Shown here piece after piece: positions 55,658 through 64,000 of a stretch of 64,000 nt of DNA. The notes under the pieces were generated by a model. It had not been told where the DNA came from. It made no database searches and was given only the letters and a program-made list of their open reading frames with translations. Numbering within the stretch: position 1 is the first letter of the stretch; every line of letters starts with the position of its first letter. Source of the stretch: Bacteroidota bacterium (GTDB lineage: Bacteria; Bacteroidota; Bacteroidia; AKYH767-A; 2013-40CM-41-45); assembly GCA_016721305.1 (NCBI GenBank), contig JADKIH010000005.1, positions 159,796 to 223,795 on the forward strand. Reading direction: 5' to 3'. The position numbers were made by a program, and so were the translations under genes.

Positions 55658-58600
55658 TTACAATTTGTAGATAACCGAAAGCGAATAATTCGTCCCATAA
55701 CGATACTGATCATAATCCAGATCAGTACCATCCGCATAATCGTATGATCTTTTAATTGGTGCATTTAAAATATCTTTTACAGATAAGCCTAAACTGAAAT
55801 GCTTGCCAAGCGTCTTCGAAACTTTTAAGTCGAGGAGATTACGTGGCTGCTCATAAATATCCGGCACCTCTTTAACGTCGGCAGCAACAACTAAACGCGG
55901 GCCTTGGATATTATAACTTAACGAAACCGTTAGTCCCAAACTGTCGGCTGTGTAGCTAAGAATTCCATTGACAACAAAAGGCGCCTGACCAAACATCGGT
56001 CGCTTCACTGTATCCTGTGGAATGTAATTTTTAACTCCGCCTGATAATTCCATGCGTGTTCTCACGAATTCAGTGCGTGAATAAACAAGAGACACGTTTG
56101 CTCTGATGTCAAAATGCTTGCTTAGGTTTTTCTTTCCCTCAAGCTCAATTCCAAGCACGTGCGACTTGTCGACATTCTGCCAGCTGTAGCCTGTTGATTT
56201 AACTAATTCGATGTGATTGGAAAATGTTTTATAAAAAACACTCGCTGAAACATTTTCTCCTGATTTAAAATATGATTCTATTCGGGCATCATAATTATTA
56301 ATATGCACCATTTTCAAATCTGAATTCCCGAATACAAAAGCACGGTACTCGTAATCGAAAACAGCTACATCAGACAACTCCCGGATACTTGGACGGGCAA
56401 TAGTTTGGCTAAAATTGACACGTACATTGATTGGAGCGGCTTCATCTTCTTTCAACTTGTAAATAATATTTACCGATGGCAATACGCTCAATTGGTCAAG
56501 CTTGCCCGGATTTGCAGCGGGTAATCCGTCTTTGTAATTTCTCCTAGGATCGTTAAATGCATAACCGAGTGAATCGAACTTGTTTACATCGGTCAAGATT
56601 TTAGCTTGCTCAACACGCACTCCTCCCGAAACTCTAAGTTTCGATGAAACAGAATAATCAAGCATTGCAAAACCTGAATAAATAGTGCTATTCCCAAATG
56701 TGTGGTCGGCGTCACTAACTGACTGATCGTAATAAATATCAATGGTACTGTGATCGACGTTGTAATTATCAGTGTACGTGTGAATATCAAAATGGCTAAA
56801 GTCGAACAACTGCTCCAAATTGTTATTCGCCATTGTCAAATTATTATAGTCACCGAAATTGATTGAATAATCATACTGATCGTTGCTTCGATCATTTCGT
56901 TGATAGCCTCCGCCAACTTTAATTTTTCGAATCAGATTCAACTCATTCTTGATTGGCATCTCTGCCGAAACCTGTGAATCGAATAAATTGTCGGACAGGT
57001 AGCGATAATAACGGTGAATACCATCTCTGATTTCCGGCCCGATTTGATACGCATTCGTAAATGGGTCTCTTAAGTACTGAATGTTTTTGAAGTCGGGTGC
57101 ACTGCTTTTGCCTCGAGTATAAGAAAGATTGGACTCCAACTTAATTTTGCTTCCCGGCAAATAATGTTCTGATTTCAATTGATAGATCAATTGCTTCCGT
57201 TGCTCATAAAACTGACTTTGAGTAATCACAAAGTTTGAAGAGTCGCGAGAATCTATTGAACTCAGTACATTATTTGTTCCTGTAAAATTTGGCATAAATA
57301 ATAACGACACGCTATTATTCGTATTTATCTTATATGATAAATTCATTAACGCGCTCCATCCGTTCTGCTCCTTGCTTACTTCTTGCTTCATGGAAGACGT
57401 TACCGTATTCACCATATTTCCATTGCCATCGGAAGCGACTCCGGCGCGATTAGAAACAGAAGACGGGTCATAACTAACCGAACTTCCGTAACGGTAACTT
57501 ACCATAAAACCCAGCGGACGATTGAAAAGCTTGGTTTGATTTCCTACCGTAAAACTTTGACTGAAATTCAATGGCGCTTTTCTTCTTGTTGTGTTCCAGT
57601 TGTTGGCAAACGATTTTCCTGAAGCAGGAACGCCGGCATTTAAAGTTTCGAATGCCTGGTTTTTATATGGACCACTTTCGTACAAAGCTTTGGCCGCATT
57701 AAACGCATCGGGATCGTTAAACTGCGCGGGTGCAAGCAGACCTAATTGCACGAGGCCTAACTTAAAATATGTTTCTCCGGTAGTAGTTCCTTCGCCCCAA
57801 TTACTCTGATTAACACCGAGCGAATTATAATAAGGACCTAAACCTAATGCTACCAACTGCTGGTATTGCGTCGGGTGAACGATTGCAGAAACAAATTGCG
57901 TATGATCGTGGTCTCTGAATCCGCTGTCATAGCCCAACCAGTCTGTTGAACTACGCTGCGAACTGACGATGCTCTTAAATGTAGATTGACTATTGTATCC
58001 GATTCCGGTTTCAACAACAACAGAAAGCTGTTCCGGAAAATCTTTTGTTTGCACCGACATATACGCACCTGCCCAATCACCCGGTAAATCGGGACTTGCT
58101 GTTTTGGTGATAGTAATATTATCGACCAAACTAGCAGGAAAAAGATCGAGTTTAATATTGTTGGTGAATGGATCTAGCGTTGGGATTCTTGATCCGTTAA
58201 TTGCAGTTTTTACATATCTGTCACCAATACCGCGAACGGTAATAAAGCCTCCATTCGTAGAAACGCCTGTAATTCGTGAAATCGCCGCAGTAACGTTTAC
58301 ATCGCCGGTTCTTTTCAATGTCTCAGACGAAACGTAATCGATACTCGTAACCGCGTTGCGCTTCATAGCCTCCACGAAATACTCTTTAGAGCGAACAGCC
58401 TTCGAAGTAACCACCACTTCATTCAGCTGCTTTGAAGCCGACTTTAGGAATGATTCTTTACTACAACCTGGTTATTGGTCAGTGTAACCGGCTCCTCTAT
58501 CTTCTCATAACTGATAAGTGAAATGACGAGAATTTGCGGAGTCGATTCAGTTACATTCAATGAATAGTTACCATCAAAATCGGTCACTGTTCCATGAGTG

Positions 58601-58740
58601 GGATTGGATTTCAAATAAACGGTCGCTCCAATTGCCGGCTCTCCGTTTTCATCAAGCACTTTCCCTCTGATTGTTCCCTGACCAAAAATCAGTGCAACAT
58701 TCAATAAAATCAATATGACAGCAAGAACAATCTTTTTCAT
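55658..58740 (-). CDS. TonB-dependent receptor with CarboxypepD_reg-like domain (frameshifted)
   Basis: About 1,027 residues over one missing base. Signal peptide MKKIVLAVILILLNVALIFGQ (given in two parts: MKKIVLAVILILLNVALI and FGQ), CarboxypepD_reg-like domain (IRGKVLDENGEPAIGATVYL, HGTVTDFDGNYSLNV), plug (VNVTAAISRITGVSTNGGFI, TVRGIGDRYVKTAINGSRIP) and a 22-strand-type barrel ending YRYGTNYSLSVIYKL. The break is at plus-strand T3 (58456-58458); T4 restores VVKESFLKSASKQLNEVVVT. It imports a ligand across the outer membrane with TonB energy. No SusD partner is present, so this is not a standard Sus pair. It sits between members of the shared-N-domain family. Confidence 0.92.
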
Positions 58741-58774
58741 TGGGAACAACCAAATAATAGCAACAACATGCATT

Positions 58775-58798
58775 GGTGCACTTCTTTCAAAGTGCACC
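58775..58798. repeat. 9-bp perfect intergenic hairpin
   Basis: GGTGCACTT / AAGTGCACC around a 6-nt loop, between the stop of 58808..59953 and the TonB receptor ATG. No T-run, so more likely an RNA-stability or attenuation element than a terminator. Confidence 0.6.
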
Positions 58799-58807
58799 AA
58801 GCAGAAA

Positions 58808-59953
58808 TTAGTTTTAATAATTTTCTTAAAACTTTCTACTCCGTTAACCGACACTTTTAAGAAATAAGCGCCGGGTAAAAGATTTTGAGTATTGATTAGG
58901 AACGATTCTTTTCCTGGAAACCAATCCGAGATTCTCGAATGAAAGTTCATGGCCAAGCATATCATAGATGAAGCATTTAACTTCTCCACTAGTTTTTCCG
59001 GTATTGATATCAAGATTCAAATTACTTTGAACCGGATTCGGATAAATAGTAAAATCGGGTTTTGCTGATGAAACAACTGTATTTACACCTGTTGTGCTGT
59101 TGAAAGTAAGTGTGGGTTCCAAAATTTCAGTTCCAATTGGATTTTGCGCAACATAATTTTCTACGCCACCGCTTGGAGTTCCAATCTGCAAGTTCAATGC
59201 AAATGAGAAAATACCATCCGTTGTGATTTGCGCAATCAACACTTTGTTTGTGCTAGCATCAGGACCGGTAGAACCATTGAGAGATGCCCATGAACCATTG
59301 AACGTTGAGAATACAGGACCATTGGTGCCGTCATTCTGCGCATCGAACATGGCAATTTCAGTTGTAAGACCAACCACTGTCACTGCCTCCGGTGTTCCTG
59401 CTAAAAGACCATCTTGTGTGGTAAGAGGAATTCCTGCAAGAGGATCGGTATTTGCAAGAACGGCATCTGTATTTGTAACATTTGCCGCACCGTCATCTTC
59501 CGATTTCAGAACACCAAAATTATTTGAGCATGCAGCGCCTACAGAAAGCCATGAATCGAGCATTACAGTGTTATGCGAAGCTTGTGTCTTTGTGTAAGTT
59601 GGCGATGTTGCACCACGATCTTCGTTATTAAAAAACAAAGTCGATGTTTCAATTCTCAATTCATGATCAGGAACACCATAAGCTGCCTGAAATTTGTAGC
59701 CGGGAAGCATATCAACATACACACGATACGTAACTGATCCAACAGGAAGAACACCTCCTGTAGAATTCATTGTAGCATCGTTTGCATCTGACACATAATA
59801 TCGCTCTACGAATACGCTTTCAAGGCCATTCTGTGCATACGCCGAAGCAGTAAGCAACGCAAAAAGGAATACAGGTAAAATTTTTTTCATGATTAAGTTT
59901 TCTTGTGTTAGAGGAGGTTTCGCTAAATTTTTTGACGAATAATTTTCGAACAC
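58808..59953 (-). CDS. T9SS protein with shared N-terminal domain (frameshifted)
   Basis: About 380 residues, possible start at the internal MKKILPVFLFALLTASAYAQ (codon 22), preferred because it begins a signal peptide. The shared N-domain follows: NGLESVFVERYYVSDANDAT, LPVGSVTYRVYVDMLPGYKF, LDSWLSVGAACSNNFGVLKS, GSWASLNGSTGPDASTNKVL and ALNLQIGTPSGGVENYVA. The sorting tag begins FTIYPNPVQSNLNLDIN. An extra base near 58918-58920 and a missing base near the end break the frame; corrected, it reads GLVPGKESFLINTQNLLPGA and SFKKIIKN. Closest relative in the window is 47998..51407. Confidence 0.87.
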
Positions 59954-60217
59954 AAAAGTCCGAATTGAAATCAGCTTTTCAGCTTTTTCAGTATTATGAT
60001 TGTATTAGTATTGGATTAGTTCAATCTTAAGAAATTGTAAACAACTTCCTTTCTAGTGAAATTTGGACTAAAAAAACAAAGCGGGATTTTTTTTGCTGTT
60101 TTCAGCGACATCGAAAAACAGAAAAGTGATAAAATTCATTCCGGTCTCGCATCAGGAAAGAAGACCTGAACGATTCTTTATAAAAAGAAATGGTGGAATT
60201 ACAGAAAAAACGTAGCT

Positions 60218-61058
60218 CTATTTTTTCTTTTTTGATTGATTCATCTGTAGTAAAAGATGCTTTTCAGAAGAATAAATCAATTCCGGCACTTCTACTTCAG
60301 CCCCTTTTGGATTTCTTGCGACTAAATTCTCGGTTCCCTCCAAGGGTGTGGCCAATTGAAAATTCAATTCGAAAGACAAGGCGCCATCGGTTGTTAACTG
60401 AGCGATCAATACCATATTAGTGCTGTCGATTCCTACAGCTCCCCCAAAATTAGCCCATGATCCATTTTCGGTGTAGAATACTTGCCCGTCTCTTGTTATG
60501 CTTTCGGAGGAAAATGGCTTAGAAAGCGTACTGTCAATTCCAAACATCATCACAACCGGAACAGGTGAGGCAGGAATTAATCCGTCGTGCAATTTAATTG
60601 GAACTCCTGCCAGATGGATCTTCGCCTTTCAATAGGCCGTCAATGTTCACAAATGTCGACGCTGTATCAGCAGATTTAGGAATAGCGAACGATGATTCAG
60701 ACCCTGCTCCTAGTGATAACCAGGAATCGACCATTACAGTTGATTTAACAAGTGTGTTATTCGAGACATCGTTTGCCGTAACTCCACCATACTCTACATT
60801 ATTAAAAAAAGCTGTAGTTGTTGATAGTTTTAGTGGATGGCCCGGAACGCCATAAACAGCCTGTAAACGATATTGCGGACGCAGATCTGCGAAAATGCGA
60901 TACGTAACCGAACCGGCTTTTAATTTTCCGGCACTCAGCGTTTCGTCATCAGATGTAGCTATATAGTACTTTTCAACTACCACTCTCTCGAGCCCTGACT
61001 GAGCAAAAGAAATGAAGAAGTTAAAAAACAATACAACTAGTGCGAAAACCCTTTTCAT
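60218..61058 (-). CDS. Shared-N-domain secreted protein without a sorting tag (frameshifted)
   Basis: About 280 residues over one indel near 60600-60612 (GEDPLAGVPIKLHDGLIP across it). Signal peptide MKRVFALVVLFFNFFISFAQ, then the shared domain: SGLERVVVEKYYIATSDDET, GSVTYRIFADLRPQYRLQAV, YGVPGHPLKLSTTTAFFNNV, VDSWLSLGAGSESSF, MVLIAQLTTDGALSFELNFQ and GTENLVARNPKGAEVEVPEL. It then ends in a basic tail (NQSKKKK) with no T9SS tag or other module. It is therefore the minimal form of this family, or its tag is lost. Confidence 0.82.
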
Positions 61059-61186
61059 TTACATTTTTGCGCAAAAGTCGTCATCTTCCGGTGTTGGAAT
61101 ATCATTTCAATGTTATGTTTGAATTAATTATTCTCTATTCTATGAAAGAGAATGTGCTGTTCAAAAGGTATTCCTGTAATGCGCTT

Positions 61187-62774
61187 TCATCGATGCTGAA
61201 CTAACACGGCCTCGGTTTTTACGATCAATCCGTATTGTTCAATGGAAATAAAATATACCCCATCCGGTAAGTCAGAAATAGTAAGTATGCTTGTTTGTCC
61301 TGCAACTATATCGTTGACGGCTATTTTTTGTCCAATCGAATTAAAGCAGCTTACACGGAAATCAATTTCTTCAGTTGACTTAACATACACATAGTCGGAA
61401 GCGGGATTCGGATAAATAGCATACTTTTCTCCAAAGTTCAGTTTTACTTGTTGTGGAGGAAAAACTTTCTCTATTCCATCGTAATCTGTTTGTCTTAATC
61501 GGTAAAAGGAAATTCCGTTGCGCGGATTCACATCTCTAAATTGATAGGAAAGATAATTTGTTGAATTTCCCGCCCCGATTACTCTTTGAATAATTTCCCA
61601 CTCATTTCCATTTACCGATCTCTCAACCGTAAAATAATCGTTATTGATTTCCGATGCCGTCGTCCATGAAACATTCACGTAGTCTTTTCGGGAATGGCGT
61701 CGAAGTTTACGAGCTCGATTGGTAATGGATTTCCATTGCCGGGATCATTCATTCCAAATCCGATTGCATTGACGCCTCCGCCTGAACCTCCGTTTCCGAA
61801 ATGACATGTTGGATATCCACTCGAACAACAACCGCTGGCACTGTAACCATAAGATGGAGCTCCGAATCCGTCAGAAGTTTGAACGACAATTATATTGGTT
61901 ATAGAAGGACTGTTTGAAGTTGGAATGAGATTAAAACAAAAATCATATCTCAAGCATGTATTGGGAGAACCATCGAAGTCGCCGCGACCGGTTGAGAGTG
62001 AATCGAAGAATGTATAAGTTATTGTATTCAAAAAAGAAGTACGCAACCAATATCCGTTATTGTAAAATCCCTGAATAGTATCGGGTGCTATGATGGTATT
62101 GTATCCTGTTCCGAATGCAAATGAAAATGTTCTCACTCCTTCATCACCTGTTGGATTTCTCAGAAAAGTTGAAATGCACATGGTGCCCGATACACTCAAC
62201 GGCGCCAGCGTCATTGGGTTGGTCTGATAGACGCCATTGTAAGTAACCTGATAAAATGGTTTTGCTGCAATAAAAACCGGAGAGGCACATCCGGATGTAT
62301 CATAGCCCCAATTACCTTGCGTGTTGGGGTGATTGATAATCGTCACTAACGTATCAGCACCTACGCTAAGATCAAAATGAATAGTAGGTGTTGCATCTAT
62401 CCACAAGAAATATTTTGTCGCTCCACTTACATTGATCGTGTAATTTACATTCGCTGCACTTGCAGAACTGGCATACAAATAACTTCCATTACACGAATCA
62501 CGCATGAGAGATATTTTTGCCGTACCTCCTGTGAGATGCATGAGCGCTACATAAATCTTACGTGTTGCGACCGGAACATTTAGCTGATACACGACATCTT
62601 CTCCACCAATATTAATGACAGGCGGAGCATCGTTGCCCATGAGCAGATTCGTCTGATTCAACAAAGTTGTATCGGGACAAATTGTTAACTGCGCCGGAGA
62701 AGAGCATGTAGCTTGCGAAAACAGCGCCGTAGGAATGGCAAGAAATAGAATTACCAAAGGAGTTTTGCATTCAT
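61187..62774 (-). CDS. T9SS-exported protein of unknown function (frameshifted)
   Basis: About 530 residues. The best start is ATG 62774, which gives MNAKTPLVILFLAIPTALFS once one A is restored near 62767; the uncorrected frame begins upstream at 62796. The body is a beta-rich secreted domain (DVVYQLNVPVATRKIYVALM, GGTAKISLMRDSCNGSYLYA, TIRTFSFAFG-like GVRTFSFAFGTGYNTIIAPD, GDFDGSPNTCLRYDFCFNL). It leads via PLPIELVNFDAIPEKDYVNV into a fibronectin-like strand pair (SWTTASEINNDYFTVERSVN) and a T9SS type A tag (YAIYPNPASDYVYVKS ... TEAVLVQHR). A second break is at A4 near 61685. Confidence 0.85.
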
Positions 62775-63021
62775 AGTCGTGGGAGATAAATACCATGATA
62801 AACTGACTTAACTAAACATCCTTGAGATAACGCAAAATGAAAGTATGTTTTTACGAAACAGCAAAAATGGATTTGTGACTAATGAAGAAAAAATGAAAGC
62901 AGACGTATTCAAAATGCTTGTGAATGACTTGCTCGCGGTGTACATCTGACACTAAGGGCATTAAAAGCCTGATTTCTGAAAACGACTTCAAAAAAACGCC
63001 ACTGATCCGGGCAATTGACAA

Positions 63022-63050
63022 TTGCCAAACTCAACATTCCCTTACATTTG
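63022..63050 (+). promoter_or_regulatory. Putative fabH promoter
   Basis: TTG (63022-63024), 18 nt, TACATTTG (63043-63050). The ATG of fabH is 24 nt downstream. It fits fabH being transcribed independently of plsX here. Confidence 0.6.
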
Positions 63051-63073
63051 TCGCTCATTTCAGAGAAAGAGAT

Positions 63074-64000
63074 ATGTCGAAAATTACTGCTGCAATAACG
63101 GCTGTTGGAGGTTATGTTCCGGAATACGTGCTCAACAATGCTGAGCTGGAAAAGATGGTGGATACAACGGACGAGTGGATTCTCTCCCGCACAGGCATCA
63201 AAGAACGCCGTATTTTAAAAGGTGAAGGCCTTGGTACATCCGATATGGGCGTAGAAGCCGTAAAACTTCTCTGCCAAAAGCGAGGTATCGATCCATCTGA
63301 AATCGAGCTTTTAATCTGCGCAACGACAACCCCCGATTTTCAATTCCCCGCAACTGCCAATATCATCACGGATAAAGTAGGAGCAAAAAATGCTTTCGGC
63401 TTCGATTTGATGGCAGCCTGTTCGGGCTTTATCTATGCTTTGGTTACCGGTTCTAAATACATTGAATCGGGTCAGTATAAAAAGGTCGTAGTAGTGGGCG
63501 CCGATAAAATGTCGAGCATCATCAACTACCAGGACCGCGCAACTTGCGTGATTTTCGGCGATGGCGCTGGAGCGGTTTTGCTTGAACCTACTACGGACAA
63601 CGTCGGAATTCTCGACAGCATCCTTCGCAGCGATGGCTCGGGTCGTGTTTACTTACATCAAAAAGCGGGTGGTTCTGTAAAACCTGCTTCTCATAAAACT
63701 GTTGATGCGCAAGAGCACTATGTTTTCAGGACGGACAGCCTGTTTTCAAATTTGCCGTTACCAATATGGCCGATGTTTCTAAGGAAATCATGGAGAAAAA
63801 CGGCTTAAAAGCCGATGACGTAGCCTGGCTCGTGCCTCATCAGGCCAATAAACGCATTATCGACGCCACTGCCCGCAGAATGGGCGTTGGCAACGAAAAG
63901 TAATGCTGAATATCGAAAATACGGCAATACTACGAGTGGAACCATCCTCTTTGTTTGTGGAATGGGAAAATCAGCTCAAAAAGGGCGATAATCTGATCCT
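63074..64000 (+). CDS. fabH: Beta-ketoacyl-ACP synthase III (right-truncated, frameshifted)
   Basis: Runs off the right edge with about 310 residues visible. Start ATG 63074 (MSKITAAITAVGGYVPEYVL). Landmarks: DTTDEWILSRTGIKERRIL, catalytic Cys in GFDLMAACSGFIYALVTG, FGDGAGAVLLEPT, and after the breaks VAWLVPHQANKRIIDATARR (catalytic His) and EKYGNTTSGTIPL (catalytic Asn). It starts fatty acid synthesis by condensing acetyl-CoA with malonyl-ACP. One base is missing near 63726, and three more between ~63897 and 63945, so the frame is broken several times as written. Confidence 0.94.

Noticed and set aside
55658..58740. Sus-type polysaccharide utilisation locus
   Set aside because: No SusD homologue, glycoside hydrolase or sugar regulator is present.

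Overview
The window comes from a member of the Bacteroidota. Evidence: several secreted proteins end in type IX secretion (T9SS) C-terminal sorting domains, one of them CHU_C-like. Putative promoters fit the Bacteroidota TTG / ~19-20 nt / TAnnTTTG pattern. Typical lineage genes are present: an HU/SPOR membrane protein, PBP1C next to an alpha-2-macroglobulin-like lipoprotein, DUF177-rpmF-plsX, SprB repeats, and a TonB receptor with an N-terminal carboxypeptidase-regulatory-like domain. No rRNA, CRISPR or phage was seen. There is one tRNA (CAU anticodon, ileX-like).

Layout. 1-9.7 kb: mostly housekeeping (trpS, YceI, pirin + MarR regulator, HU/SPOR protein, rpoN + PAP2-like membrane protein), a four-helix-bundle (S23) gene bracketed by inverted heptamer arrays, and a beta-barrel protein. 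9.8-19.3 kb: accessory zone with the tRNA, two paralogous 'soluble protein + polytopic membrane protein' gene pairs, an IS256-type element with an 8-bp target duplication, and a ~1,390-residue SprB/Ig-repeat T9SS protein. 19.4-30 kb: LytTR regulator/LytS-type kinase pair, SdiA-regulated-type lipoprotein, HAD hydrolase, methylmalonyl-CoA epimerase, PAS histidine kinase, a tiny Lys/Ala-rich peptide gene and a dipeptide epimerase. 28-36 kb: pbpC and alpha-2-macroglobulin. 36-47 kb: aspS, tadA, two stand-alone receiver proteins, bacilliredoxin, plsC, DUF177-rpmF-plsX. 47-63 kb: an almost entirely minus-strand island of secreted proteins, including four paralogues with a shared unrecognised ~250-residue N-terminal domain and a TonB-dependent receptor. 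63-64 kb: fabH, running off the end.

Two things stand out. First, the intergenic space is full of short tandem repeats with 6-9 base units in at least ten sequence families. They often lie as inverted pairs or hairpins, abut stop codons, and sometimes supply the stop codon. A separate family of ~230-bp nested palindromic elements occurs three times. Second, many obviously intact genes are split by one-base indels, mostly a missing base in an A/T (sometimes G/C) run. This looks like uncorrected long-read error rather than decay, so split genes are reported here as single genes.

Functional themes: envelope and lipid biogenesis (plsX, plsC, fabH, pbpC), T9SS-exported adhesive or binding proteins, signalling (two histidine kinases, LytTR and receiver-only proteins, sigma-54), and translation (trpS, aspS, tadA, L32, tRNA).
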